Assembly: GCF_003590855.1 (NCBI RefSeq)
Contig: NZ_QYUP01000124.1
Coordinates: 1-64,000, forward strand
Direction of reading: 5' to 3'
DNA length: 64,000 nt
Source: Massilia cavernae
GTDB lineage: Bacteria > Pseudomonadota > Gammaproteobacteria > Burkholderiales > Burkholderiaceae_D
Positions within the stretch are counted from its first letter, which is position 1, and the number at the start of each line of letters is the position of its first letter. The position numbers and the translations under genes were made by a program. This document shows, one piece after another, positions 19,387 to 28,698 of this stretch. The notes under the pieces were generated by a model. It was not told where the DNA came from. It did no database searches and saw nothing but the letters and a program-made list of their open reading frames with translations.

Positions 19387-20371
19387 ACATGGCGGAAACC
19401 TGCGCGAAGCCGCAGTGCGTTTCGGCCGCGATTACGCCGACTGGATCGACCTGTCGACCGGACTCAATCCGCAAGGATATCCGGCGCCGGCGCTCGCTCC
19501 TGATGCATGGCACCGATTGCCCGAAACCGATCCCGCACTGGCGCAAGCCGCGGCCAGGTATTACCGCGCGCCGTCCATGCTGGCCGTAGCGGGCACCCAG
19601 GCTGCCATCCAGGCGCTGCCGCAATTGCGATCGCCATCGCGGGTGGTGGTCGCGGCGCCATCGTACGCCGAGCACGCGCACCACTGGGCCATGCACGGCC
19701 ACCGGATGCGCGAGGTGGCGTATGCCGGCATCGAGGCCGCGCTCCCCGAATGCGAAGTCATGGTGCTCTGCAATCCCAACAACCCGACCGGGGCGATTGT
19801 GGCGCCAGGACGCCTGCTCGACTGGTCCTTGCAGCTGGCCGCGCGCGGCGGATGGCTGGTGGTCGACGAAGCGTTCGCCGACACCACGCCCGAGACCAGC
19901 GTTGCGCCATGGTGCAATCGTCCTGGCCTGATCGTGCTGCGCTCGCTCGGAAAATTCTTCGGACTGGCGGGCGCGCGGGTCGGCTTCGTCGGCGCACAAC
20001 CCGGCCTGCTCGCCATGCTGGCCGATGCGCTCGGCCCCTGGACAGTGAGCGGGCCGGCGCAGGAGATATCGCATGCCGCACTGATCGACGAGGACTGGCA
20101 GGAGCGCAGCCGCGCGCGCCTGGATGCCGATGGCGCGCGACTGCGCCTGCTGCTCGCATCGAATGGCATCGCATCGAACGGCAGCGCACTGTATCAATGG
20201 TGGCCGGAAGCGCGGCCAACGGAATTCTGGCAGCACATGGCCGAGCGTGGGATCTGGGTGCGCCTCTTCGCCAGTGCCGCGCGGGGAATCAGGATCGGCC
20301 TCCCGCCGGACGAGAGCGCGTGGCAGCGGCTGGACGCCGCCTTGAAAGAATGGAACCAGGAGCAACCATGA
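19379..20371 (+). CDS. cobD: Threonine-phosphate decarboxylase (PLP-dependent)
   Basis: Class I/II aminotransferase-fold enzyme of 330 residues (CobD in Salmonella, CobC in Pseudomonas) that makes aminopropanol phosphate for the nucleotide loop of B12. It opens with MLEHGGNLREAA and DLSTGLNPQGYP, typical of this subgroup, followed by NPNNPTGAI, VVDEAFADTTPE and the PLP-lysine motif LRSLGKFFGLAGARVGF. Arg in RGIRIGLPP binds the substrate carboxylate in relatives. It overlaps cbiB by 8 nt and btuF by 4 nt, so the aminopropanol donor and the enzyme that uses it are coupled. Confidence 0.93.
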   Translation: MLEHGGNLREAAVRFGRDYADWIDLSTGLNPQGYPAPALAPDAWHRLPETDPALAQAAARYYRAPSMLAVAGTQAAIQALPQLRSPSRVVVAAPSYAEHAHHWAMHGHRMREVAYAGIEAALPECEVMVLCNPNNPTGAIVAPGRLLDWSLQLAARGGWLVVDEAFADTTPETSVAPWCNRPGLIVLRSLGKFFGLAGARVGFVGAQPGLLAMLADALGPWTVSGPAQEISHAALIDEDWQERSRARLDADGARLRLLLASNGIASNGSALYQWWPEARPTEFWQHMAERGIWVRLFASAARGIRIGLPPDESAWQRLDAALKEWNQEQP

Positions 20372-21249
20372 AGAACTTCATCCTCGCTGTCGCGAGCTCA
20401 ATCGCGGTCAATGCCAGCGCTGCCATTACCGTCAACGATGACGGCGGCAACCCGGTGACGCTGCAAAAACCAGCGTTGCGCGTGATCGCGATGGCGCCGC
20501 ACGTGACTGAACTACTGTTTGCGGCCGGTGGCGGCGACCGCGTCATCGCCGCCGTCGATTACAGCGATTATCCGGAAGCCGCGAAACGCCTTCCCCGCGT
20601 CGGCAGCAACCGCCAGATCGACATGGAAAGGGTCGCCGCGTTAAAGCCGGACCTGATCGTCGTCTGGCTGCACGGCAGCTCGGAGCGCCAGATCGAACAG
20701 ATCCGGGCGCTGGGCATTCCGATGTTCCACAGTGAGCCGAGGAAGCTGGACGATATTGCGAGCAGCCTTACCCGACTGGGCAAATTGATGGGGACGGAAG
20801 CGGTGGCCGACGCCGCCGCTGTCGACGTGCGCAAGAAGTTGGCGACGCTGTCAAGCCAGTATGGCGGCCGTTCGCCGGTGCGCATGTTCTACCAGGTGTG
20901 GGACAAGCCGCTCTACACGCTTAACGGAGGCCATATCGTCAGCGATGCGGTTCGCCTGTGCGGCGGCGAGAACATCTTCGCAAGCATGAGGGTCACGGCG
21001 CCAGTTGTGAGCGTCGAAGCGGTATTGCAGGAAGATCCGGAAGCGATTTTCAGCAGCGCTGAGCGCGGTCCGGGCGACGGCGGCGTCGCTATCTGGAAGT
21101 CCTTCGCCAGCATGACCGCGGTGCGCCGCGCAAACTTGTTCCGGATCGATGGCAATCTGCTCAACCGCTCGGGCCCGCGCATGGTCGCCGGCACCGCTGC
21201 ATTGTGCGAAAAACTCGAGCTGGCACGCCAGCGCAGGAAGGCGCCATGA
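20368..21249 (+). CDS. btuF: Periplasmic cobalamin-binding protein (BtuF-like)
   Basis: Solute-binding protein of 293 residues that should deliver B12 to BtuCD. It has a signal peptide (cleavage after NASA-A near residue 20), then the class III binding fold with [35 protein letters not shown] and [12 protein letters not shown]. The ATG overlaps the cobD stop codon and its own stop overlaps the cobQ start. Separation from btuC/btuD by five biosynthetic genes is unusual but still one transcript. Confidence 0.92.
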   Translation: MKNFILAVASSIAVNASAAITVNDDGGNPVTLQKPALRVIAMAPHVTELLFAAGGGDRVIAAVDYSDYPEAAKRLPRVGSNRQIDMERVAALKPDLIVVWLHGSSERQIEQIRALGIPMFHSEPRKLDDIASSLTRLGKLMGTEAVADAAAVDVRKKLATLSSQYGGRSPVRMFYQVWDKPLYTLNGGHIVSDAVRLCGGENIFASMRVTAPVVSVEAVLQEDPEAIFSSAERGPGDGGVAIWKSFASMTAVRRANLFRIDGNLLNRSGPRMVAGTAALCEKLELARQRRKAP

Positions 21250-22709
21250 GCTTCCCATGGCATACGCTGATGGTTCAGGGCACCACGTCCGATGCCGGCA
21301 AGAGCACCGTGGTCGCCGCCCTGTGCCGCCTCCTGAAAGACAAGGGGGTACGGGTGGCGCCCTTCAAGCCGCAGAACATGGCCTTGAACAGCGCGGTGAC
21401 GGCCGACGGCGGCGAGATCGGCCGCGCCCAGGCACTGCAGGCGATTGCGGCAGGGCTGGCGCCGCACACGGACATGAATCCGGTGCTGCTCAAGCCGTCC
21501 AGCGACATCGGCGCGCAGGTTGTCATCCACGGCAAGGTGCGCGCCGAAATGGACGCGCGGGACTACCACCACTACAAGACAATCGCGATGGGGGCCGTGC
21601 TCGAGTCGTATGGCCGCCTGCGCCAGCAGTACGACGCGATCATCGTCGAGGGCGCGGGCAGTCCGGCCGAGATCAACCTGCGCGATCGCGACATTGCGAA
21701 CATGGGCTTTGCCGAAGCCGTCGACTGTCCAGTCATCCTGGTGGCGGACATCGACCGGGGCGGCGTGTTCGCCCATATCGTCGGCACCTTGTCCTGCCTG
21801 TCGCAGAGCGAGCGCGATCGCATCGTCGGTTTTGTCATCAACCGGTTTCGCGGCGATATCTCGCTGCTCGAACCGGGACTGGAATGGCTGGAACAGCAAA
21901 CCGGAAAGCCCGTGCTGGCCGTGCTTCCGTACTTGCAGGGCTTGTTCCTTGACGCCGAGGACGCGGTGCAAGCGGTGCAGGCCTCGAGCGGCGCATTCAA
22001 GATCGTGGTGCCGTCGGTGCCCCGCATGAGCAACCACACCGACTTCGACGCGCTGCGCGTGCATCCGGACGTGGACCTGAAGTTCGTGCGCCAGGGCGAA
22101 GCGAAGCCGCCGTGCGACCTGCTGATTCTCCCCGGCAGCAAGAACACGCGCGGCGACCTCGCATGGCTGCTGGCGCAGGGATGGGGCGAATACATCGCAC
22201 GGCATGTGCGCTACGGCGGCAAGGTGATCGGGATCTGCGGCGGGTTCCAGATGCTCGGCGCAACGGTGGGCGATCCCCACGGCGTGGAAGGCGATGCAGG
22301 GCAATCCCGTGCACTTGGCCTGCTCGACATGCACACCGAGCTCACGCGCGACAAGCGCCTGGCACAGGTCACCGGGCATTGCGAATTTGCCGATGCCAGT
22401 GTTGCGGGTTACGAAATCCATATGGGAATCTCGACCGGCGCTGCAATGGAGCGCCCCGCATTCCGGATCGGCGGGCGCGGCGAAGGCGCGCGTTCGGGGG
22501 ATGACCAGATCCTCGGCAGCTACCTGCATGGCATGTTCGACACCCCGCAGGCATGCGCGGCTCTGCTGCGCTGGGCCGGCCTGGAGAGTTGCACCGGCGT
22601 GAATACAGCGCAGCTACGCGAGAACAGCCTGGACCGAATCGCCGAAGCCGCGCTCCCGCTATACCAGGCACTATGCCGTTCACTTCATCGAACTGCATTT
22701 CCACGGTAG
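21246..22709 (+). CDS. cobQ: Cobyric acid synthase
   Basis: CobQ/CbiP amidates side chains b, d, e and g of adenosylcobyrinic acid a,c-diamide. The 487-residue protein has an N-terminal ATP domain ([45 protein letters not shown]) and a C-terminal glutaminase domain with the Cys in [12 protein letters not shown] and a His in GSYLHGMFD. The last residues ([11 protein letters not shown]) look unlike the usual CobQ tail, and the sequence 11 bp after the stop becomes the rpsJ copy, so the 3' end may have been re-formed at a recombination junction. It is the last gene of the cluster. Confidence 0.93.
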   Translation: MSFPWHTLMVQGTTSDAGKSTVVAALCRLLKDKGVRVAPFKPQNMALNSAVTADGGEIGRAQALQAIAAGLAPHTDMNPVLLKPSSDIGAQVVIHGKVRAEMDARDYHHYKTIAMGAVLESYGRLRQQYDAIIVEGAGSPAEINLRDRDIANMGFAEAVDCPVILVADIDRGGVFAHIVGTLSCLSQSERDRIVGFVINRFRGDISLLEPGLEWLEQQTGKPVLAVLPYLQGLFLDAEDAVQAVQASSGAFKIVVPSVPRMSNHTDFDALRVHPDVDLKFVRQGEAKPPCDLLILPGSKNTRGDLAWLLAQGWGEYIARHVRYGGKVIGICGGFQMLGATVGDPHGVEGDAGQSRALGLLDMHTELTRDKRLAQVTGHCEFADASVAGYEIHMGISTGAAMERPAFRIGGRGEGARSGDDQILGSYLHGMFDTPQACAALLRWAGLESCTGVNTAQLRENSLDRIAEAALPLYQALCRSLHRTAFPR

Positions 22710-22719
22710 CGCTGAGAGG

Positions 22720-22804
22720 CCTCGCGCGACCAGTTCGAAATCCGTACGCACCAGCGCCTGATGGACATCGTCGACCCAGCGGACAAGACCGTTGACGCGC
22801 TGAT
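22720..22804 (+). pseudogene. rpsJ: Partial duplicate of rpsJ (internal fragment)
   Basis: These 85 bp match rpsJ 9262-9346 with two differences: a silent T-to-C in an Arg codon and A-to-G giving Thr-to-Ala. It encodes [14 protein letters not shown] and [13 protein letters not shown] and stops abruptly on both sides without start, stop or ribosome-binding site. It lies 11 bp after the cobQ stop codon, so it marks one side of the rearrangement that separated rpsJ from rplC. It cannot make functional S10. Confidence 0.92.
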
Positions 22805-22906
22805 TTCGATGAATGCTCACATCGCAGCCGTTTCGGTAGATTGTTGACCAGCACGTAGTATTCCTTGCCTTGGAGAAGTGGCTGTGAGCTTGGACAAGTC
22901 GCCGGT

Positions 22907-22935
22907 TTGCGGCGTGCCACCTTCCGAAGTACACT
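22907..22935 (+). promoter_or_regulatory. Promoter for the DUF2784 gene
   Basis: TTGCGG (22907-22912) and TACACT (22930-22935) with a 17-bp spacer stand about 29 bp before the ATG at 22964. The form resembles the ribosomal promoters in this window. Confidence 0.5.
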
Positions 22936-22963
22936 CACCTTGCAACGTCAGCAGGGAGACTCA

Positions 22964-23389
22964 ATGAACTTTGACCCTTCGACATACCGGACGCTCGCGG
23001 ACGCGGTCCTGGTTCTGCATCTCGGCGTAGTAGTGTTTATTGTCGGCGGCCTGGTAGTGATTCTCTCCGGCGCGCGCCTGAACTGGATGTGGGTGAGGGA
23101 TATGCGGTTCCGCGTCCTTCACCTCGCAGCGATCGGATACGTGGTGGTAACGACGTGGTTCGGCATCGAATGCGGACTTACCACGCTTGAGCAATCGCTG
23201 CGTGTCAGGTCGGGACAGCTGTCATTCGAAGGCGATTTCATCGCCCATTGGATATCCCGGATCATGTTCTACGAAGCGCCACCTTGGGTGTTCGCCGCGG
23301 TATATACGGCATTTGGCCTACTGGTAGCGTGGAGTTGGCTCAGCGTACCCCCGCACCGGTTGCGAAGGCGAATACCTCATGCGAACTGA
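22964..23389 (+). CDS. DUF2784-family small membrane protein
   Basis: A 141-residue protein with three to four membrane segments and the layout of DUF2784: VLVLHLGVVVFIVGGLVV at the start, then LHLAAIGYVVVTTWFGIECGLTTLEQ, where the conserved Cys and the leading acidic/polar residues of the family fall, then FEGDFIAHWISRIMFYE. The function of the family is unknown. The ATG at 22964 has CAGGGAGA just upstream. It stands alone between the rpsJ fragment and a pseudogene, on the plus strand. Confidence 0.85.
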   Translation: MNFDPSTYRTLADAVLVLHLGVVVFIVGGLVVILSGARLNWMWVRDMRFRVLHLAAIGYVVVTTWFGIECGLTTLEQSLRVRSGQLSFEGDFIAHWISRIMFYEAPPWVFAAVYTAFGLLVAWSWLSVPPHRLRRRIPHAN

Positions 23390-23712
23390 TGATCCAGCCA
23401 TTCGTCCCGGCCAGTGTTTGGCTCGTGCGGCGACGAAGCAGTTCCCGATCGCGCCTTTGATGCCGGCGAACCTACGGTGGGCGGGGTGGGGCGCCCTGAA
23501 CCGCTGATTGGCCGACTCCGCGTGGAAGGTCCGCGCAACTACGGCGTCAAGCCAACAGCGAGCATGCGCTCGGCGTCAGAATTGTTCACACGCATTCGTA
23601 GCGGCGCTGCGCGGCACCATAGCCGTTGCTACCAGTTTGTTCTTACCCCGAGTAGAAATCGCGGCACGCGTTGCCGGCACTGGGTGCGAGTTGGATCCAC
23701 CGCTGGATGGCG
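23390..23712. other. Non-coding or decayed stretch
   Basis: No open frame with codon bias or family likeness is seen on either strand. It has the mixed composition of decayed coding sequence and lies between the DUF2784 gene and the chemotaxis-receptor fragment, so it probably belongs to the same decayed area. Confidence 0.5.
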
Positions 23713-23950
23713 GAATTCCACGCCAATCGCCTGGGCCACCGTGCGTGCGTGATCCTGCATGCTTTCGGAGGCAGTAGCAGCCTGCTCGACCAGCGCAGCA
23801 TTCTGCTGCGTCATCTGGTCCATTTGAGTGATCGCCTGATTGATCTGGCCGATCCCGTCGCTTCGCTCCTGGCTGGCAGCCGTAATTTCGCTCATGATGT
23901 CGGGCGACCTGCTTAACCGAGCGGACGACCAGTTGCATTGTCTGTTCCAG
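23713..23950 (-). pseudogene. C-terminal fragment of a methyl-accepting chemotaxis protein
   Basis: On the minus strand the peptide DIMSEITAASQERSDGI, continuing QAITQMDQMTQQNAALVEQA and ending ARTVAQAIGVEF, is the conserved end of a chemoreceptor signalling domain. Just before it, VVRSVKQV is in a different frame, so at least one frameshift separates them. There is no N-terminal sensor, membrane part or stop at the usual place. It is a remnant of a gene whose rest is gone. Confidence 0.75.
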
Positions 23951-24062
23951 ATGCAGGACATTGGGTGAATTATGAAGCCGCAGGGTGGCTCAATCCGAAT
24001 GCTCCGATTGGAGGCGCGGACGTCGCAGCTACCGGCATCCGCCGGTAGCGCGTCTGATCACG

Positions 24063-26276
24063 TCACGGTTTTAGTAGCTGAGTGGTCACCTTGGCGCTGC
24101 CCGTAAGACCGGTGTCGGCCGCATCGGTGCTTACCGAGACAGCGTACTCGCCGGCCGCGATGCGCCAGCCATGCGCAACACTATCGAAGTTCGCCAGGAG
24201 GCGCGGGTCGGCCGCCAGGGAGATACGCTTCTGTTCGCCCGGAGCCAGCTCGACCTTGTCGAAACCGATCAGACGCGTCAGTGGCTTGCCAGCCGCCGAG
24301 CGCAGATAGACTTGGGGCACGTGGGCGCCAGTTCGTTCGCCGGTATTCTTTACCGTGAAGCTGACCATCAGGGTCTTGCCTCCCTTCACCTTCAGATCCG
24401 ACATAGCGAAACTGGTGTACGACAGGCCGTGACCGAACGCGAACAGCGGCTTCGCACCGGTCCTGGCGAACCAGCGGTAACCCACATCCGATCCTTCCGG
24501 GAACTGGATCTCATAGCTGCTGTCCGGTGGCAGTCCGAAGCCCGGCAGTTGTGGGCGAGGTAGTTGGCTCTCAGAAACCGGGAAGGACACAGGCAGGCGG
24601 CCCGACGGGTTGACACGGCCGAAGAGCACGTCAGCGATCGCGGCCGCGCCATGCTGCCCCGGGTACCAGGACTCCAGCACCGCCGCTGTCTGCTCAAGCC
24701 AAGGCATGGCCACCGCGTTGCCAGTCTCGAGCACAACCACGGTACGCGGATTGGCCGCCGCCACCGCAGCGATCAGCGCATCCTGGCCTTGCGGCAAACT
24801 GATGTCCGGCGTGTCTTCATTCTCGCCATTCCATTGGGTGCCGAACACGATCGCCACGTCGGCGTTGCGCGCCAGCTCGGCTGCGGCGGCAGGATAACGC
24901 CCGTCATCAAAGACGACCTCGGTCTTGTCTGCCAATGTTCGGATCGCTTCCAGCGGACCGGGGCCGAACCATACCGCGCGGCGGAAGAACTGGTCCATTG
25001 GCCTATTGCCCCCCAGGTTGACGACGTACTGGGCTCCCGCAGGAGTCACCTGCGACGAGCCGCCGCCCGACAGCACCCCCATGCTGGCGTTGCCGCCGAT
25101 GACGGCGATGCGCTTCAGCGTGGGGGATAGCGGCAGCAGCTTGTCCTGGTTGCGTAACAGGACGATGCCTTCGGCCGCAACGCGCTGAGCTACCGCACCA
25201 TGCGCCGCCAGATCGATCGGCGCGGGGCCGGCCGGATGGTCGAACAAGCCATTGGCGAACATCGAGCGCAGCACGCGCGTGACCATGTCCGAGATGCGCT
25301 CTTTGGAAACCGCACCTGACGCGACCGCGTCACGTAAGGGGGCACCGAACCACACCTGCTTGTCCAGTTGTTCGCCAGACTGGTGGTCCAGCACCTTCGC
25401 GGCATCGACCGACTTAACAGCCCCCCAGTCCGACATCACCCAGCCCTTGTAGCCCCAGTCACCTTTCAGCACTTTACCCAGCAGGTATTCGCTGTGACAA
25501 GCCTGGGCGCCGTTGACGACATTATAGGCACACATGACCGAGCCCGGTTGGCCGCGTTCGATTGCCAGCTGGAAGGCCAAACCGTCGCTTTCGCGGAACG
25601 GCGCGTCCGCGATGACGGCGTTGTAGGTATTGCGGCTGATTTCGTAGTTGTTCAAGGCAAAGTGCTTGACGGTCGAGACCACGTGCGCGCTCTGGACGCC
25701 GGCGATTGAAGCGCCGGCCATGACGCCGGTGAGCCAGGGGTCTTCACTCAGATATTCGAAGTTGCGGCCGCCGCGCGGGTCGCGTGCCAGATTTGCACCG
25801 CCGGCCAGCAGCACATTAAAGCCCTTGGCGTGCGACTCCTGGCCGATGGCGGCACCAGCGGCGCGTGCCAGCGCCGGGTTCCACGTGGCCGCCAGCGCCT
25901 GGCCGGACGGCATTGCGGTGGCGTGGTCGCCCGGACGCAAGCCAAGCGGGTTCACGACGCCCAGGCTGGCATCGCTTTGCGCCAGCGCTGGGATACCCAA
26001 GCGCGCGATACCGGCAACGTAGCCGGCGGTGAACGGGGCGCCCTGCGGGCGCTGGAAAGGCCCCATGTCGAGCGACATCGGACTGTGCACCAGGCTAAAG
26101 CGCTCATCCATCGTGAGCTCGCGCTCGAGCAAGTGTGCGCGCTCGTCGGGCGAGAGCGTAGTGTTCATCCATGCCGGCTCGGCGGTGGCGGAATTCACGA
26201 CGGCCAGTGCGCAGCAAGCCAGCACGGCGCGGTACAGCGCGCCAATGGAGTTCGGAATCGGGTGGGTTTTCTTCAT
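24063..26276 (-). CDS. Glycoside hydrolase family 3 (beta-glucosidase-like), exported
   Basis: Secreted or periplasmic glycosidase of 737 residues from ATG 26276, where GGAAC lies just upstream; in-frame upstream Mets add only a basic stretch. A signal peptide ends NSATA-E near residue 33. The GH3 N-terminal barrel has DPRGGRNFEYLSEDP, VKHFALNNYE and the nucleophile Asp in GWVMSDWGAV (about residue 283). The C-terminal domain holds the acid/base region and a fibronectin-III-like end (KNTGERTGAHVPQVYLR). It should release glucose or xylose from beta-linked oligosaccharides taken up by the adjoining TonB receptor. It is the last gene of a three-gene minus-strand group. Confidence 0.9.
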   Translation of the reverse strand: MKKTHPIPNSIGALYRAVLACCALAVVNSATAEPAWMNTTLSPDERAHLLERELTMDERFSLVHSPMSLDMGPFQRPQGAPFTAGYVAGIARLGIPALAQSDASLGVVNPLGLRPGDHATAMPSGQALAATWNPALARAAGAAIGQESHAKGFNVLLAGGANLARDPRGGRNFEYLSEDPWLTGVMAGASIAGVQSAHVVSTVKHFALNNYEISRNTYNAVIADAPFRESDGLAFQLAIERGQPGSVMCAYNVVNGAQACHSEYLLGKVLKGDWGYKGWVMSDWGAVKSVDAAKVLDHQSGEQLDKQVWFGAPLRDAVASGAVSKERISDMVTRVLRSMFANGLFDHPAGPAPIDLAAHGAVAQRVAAEGIVLLRNQDKLLPLSPTLKRIAVIGGNASMGVLSGGGSSQVTPAGAQYVVNLGGNRPMDQFFRRAVWFGPGPLEAIRTLADKTEVVFDDGRYPAAAAELARNADVAIVFGTQWNGENEDTPDISLPQGQDALIAAVAAANPRTVVVLETGNAVAMPWLEQTAAVLESWYPGQHGAAAIADVLFGRVNPSGRLPVSFPVSESQLPRPQLPGFGLPPDSSYEIQFPEGSDVGYRWFARTGAKPLFAFGHGLSYTSFAMSDLKVKGGKTLMVSFTVKNTGERTGAHVPQVYLRSAAGKPLTRLIGFDKVELAPGEQKRISLAADPRLLANFDSVAHGWRIAAGEYAVSVSTDAADTGLTGSAKVTTQLLKP

Positions 26277-26413
26277 TGTAAGTTCCATGTGTCGTTTGTT
26301 GTTGCGAAAATTGGAAGAGTCAGAGCATGAACGTGTTGAACGAATCTGCCGGCAGAGCCACTGCGAACACGCGGTCACGAATAGCAAACCGAATCGGCAG
26401 GTCTTGCCGCAAA

Positions 26414-28543
26414 TTAGAAACCGACGTCCACACGAACGCCGGCGGTACGCGGCGCGCCAAGCCCTGCCCTGCGAACCGAGTAAGACGTTAATACGGTCTG
26501 GTCCTCGATGTTTCGGATATAGCCTTGCACATACCAGTTGCCCGTAGCCGAAAAATAGGTCAACGTCGCGTCGCTCTTATGGAATCCGCCCTGGCGGTAC
26601 TGCGTTCTGGTGTCGAAGTCGCTAATGAAGTAGGCGCTCGTATAACGGGTGCCTACATGAGCGCTGAGTTCGGCGCCGCTTTCCATCGCCCAACGGTGGT
26701 CGTAGCCCAGTCCCAGCGTGGCGCGTGGCGATTTGTCGAGGCGGAGGCCAGACCAGTCGATGTTCTGGGCTGGCATATAATCCGCATAGTGTGCATCCAG
26801 GTAGGTGGCCGAAAAATTGATGCGACCATTGCTGGTCACGGCATACTTGCCTTCGAGCTCCAGGCCGGCAATCTTCGCCTTGGCGGCGTTGCGAGTCTGA
26901 CTGGTCACACCGCCGTTGATAGGATCCTCTACGATCGACGTCAGCTGCAGATCGCGGTAGTTGTAGCCGAACAGAGCGGCGCTCGTCTGCAGCCGACCGT
27001 TGAGCATGCGTCCCTTGATACCCACCTCGATTGCCGTCAAATGTTCGGGAGCGTAGGTCAGGAAAGGGTTGGTGGCGCGCGTCCCGTCGTTGAAGCCGCC
27101 GGCCTTATAGCCGGTCGATGCAGTAACGTAGGCCATGATGTTCTTTGCCAAGGCATAGTCTACGCTGAGTTTACCGGTGGTCTGGGCATAGTTGACGGCC
27201 GCATCGTTGACCCCGCGCGCGATTACGGGATCGCCGATGATCGTGTAACCTTGCCGCGACTTCTCGTCCTTGGTACGGCGCAAACCCAGAGTCAAATGCA
27301 GGTCTCCGCTCAGATCAATAGTGAGGTCGCCGAACGCCGCCTTCGACGCCGACACGGTCGGATCCTGGATAAAGGCCAGGCGGCCCAGGCCGGGATAATT
27401 GACGAACTCGACATCGATGTGCGAGCTTTCACGGAACCAGTACAAACCGAGAATCGACTTGAGCGCGCCATGCTTTGACGCCAGCCGCAGCTCGTGCGAG
27501 TTTTGCGTATAGCCTGCCAGCGATGAGCCGAAGGGCGCCGGGTTGCTCAGGCCAAACCCAAGCGGCGTTATCTCGTCGCGGTCGAAGCTTCGATGCGCCC
27601 CCTGATAGGTCAAGGTTCCGACGTCGAGCGTCGCGTTCAGTTCAGCGCTGTATCCGTTGGCCTTGTTATCGATCCGCCCTTGGACGGTTGGCGTCGCGGT
27701 GCGCTGGGCGTCACCGCTCTGCGTTTGAAAAGTTTCCATGGGCACGTTACCTGGACCGGCGCCCCTGGTCTTGCTGGTATCGGCGCTCAGCAGCAAAGTG
27801 ACATCGGGAGCAAACTTGAAAAGTGCATGTACGCGCCCGGAAAGTGAGTCTTGGTCATCATAGTTGCGCGCCAAGCCCTGCGTCGAGCGCAGATAGCCAT
27901 CGTGCTTGCTGCTTGACACTGCAGCACGCAGTGCGAGCGTCTCGTTGACAGGGACGTTCAGCATCGCGTCAACGATGCGGGTGTCGTAGTTCCCCATCTG
28001 AAGCGCTACGTTGCCTTCGAATCGACTGCCGGGTTTGTTTGTGATCAGGTTGACGGCGCCAGCCGTGGCGTTGCGGCCATACAGCGTGCCTTGCGGGCCG
28101 CGCAACACCTCTATCCGCTCCAGGTCGTAGAACGCAATGCCGGCTGACTGTGGCCGGGCCAAGTTCACGCCATCGATATTGAAGGAGGCCGAGGGATCGC
28201 CTTTTTCCGTGTTGTCGGCGCTGCTGACGCCGCGAATTGCAATTTCCATCGCGCCACCGTTGTTTGCAATCTGTACGTTGGGTACGAGATCGGTCAGGCT
28301 GGCGGCATTCATCGCGCCTGCGTTTTTCAGGTCGTCCCCCGACACCACGCTGAGCGCCAACGGAGTCTTCGACGCCGGTTGCGCGACACGCTGCGCGGTG
28401 ACAATAACCTCTTGGATGGCGCCTGCAGAGGCGTCGGATTGCTCCTGGCCAGCGGCCTGGGTGGGCGCCATTACCGCGCCGGCAAGGAAGATCGCCACGG
28501 CCGAGGCGATGGTGTGTCGTTTGAATCCGGTATGCTCCAACAT
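26414..28543 (-). CDS. TonB-dependent receptor (carbohydrate-type)
   Basis: Outer-membrane transporter of 709 residues. Signal peptide ends near PTQAA-G, the TonB box is QEVIVTAQR, the plug contains VPNVQIANNGGAMEIAIRGV and LYGRNATAGAVNLITNKPG, and the barrel ends with an aromatic Phe (GVRVDVGF). The plug style (NIDGV, ERIEVLRGPQGTLYGRNA) is that of receptors for oligosaccharides or plant compounds rather than siderophores, but the ligand is inferred from the neighbouring GH3 and sugar transporter. It is followed by the GH3 gene after 137 nt and preceded by the MFS gene by 155 nt. Confidence 0.92.
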   Translation of the reverse strand: MLEHTGFKRHTIASAVAIFLAGAVMAPTQAAGQEQSDASAGAIQEVIVTAQRVAQPASKTPLALSVVSGDDLKNAGAMNAASLTDLVPNVQIANNGGAMEIAIRGVSSADNTEKGDPSASFNIDGVNLARPQSAGIAFYDLERIEVLRGPQGTLYGRNATAGAVNLITNKPGSRFEGNVALQMGNYDTRIVDAMLNVPVNETLALRAAVSSSKHDGYLRSTQGLARNYDDQDSLSGRVHALFKFAPDVTLLLSADTSKTRGAGPGNVPMETFQTQSGDAQRTATPTVQGRIDNKANGYSAELNATLDVGTLTYQGAHRSFDRDEITPLGFGLSNPAPFGSSLAGYTQNSHELRLASKHGALKSILGLYWFRESSHIDVEFVNYPGLGRLAFIQDPTVSASKAAFGDLTIDLSGDLHLTLGLRRTKDEKSRQGYTIIGDPVIARGVNDAAVNYAQTTGKLSVDYALAKNIMAYVTASTGYKAGGFNDGTRATNPFLTYAPEHLTAIEVGIKGRMLNGRLQTSAALFGYNYRDLQLTSIVEDPINGGVTSQTRNAAKAKIAGLELEGKYAVTSNGRINFSATYLDAHYADYMPAQNIDWSGLRLDKSPRATLGLGYDHRWAMESGAELSAHVGTRYTSAYFISDFDTRTQYRQGGFHKSDATLTYFSATGNWYVQGYIRNIEDQTVLTSYSVRRAGLGAPRTAGVRVDVGF

Positions 28544-28698
28544 AAAGTGTCCCTTCGCAAATATCGTTATATAAATGTGCCGCTATGGGCGTGTAAGCAA
28601 ACGGATCGGCGTACCGCCGGTCCGCTGTAATCAAAGCCACGGATAGTGCCTGGAGGTGGACGCCACGGCCTTGTGGGCATTGGCGCGGCCGCGAAAAT

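Noticed and set aside
23390-24062. CRISPR-like or phage attachment repeats in the accessory stretch
   Set aside because: No regularly spaced repeats, integrase or direct att-like repeats were found by eye between 22.7 and 34.8 kb.
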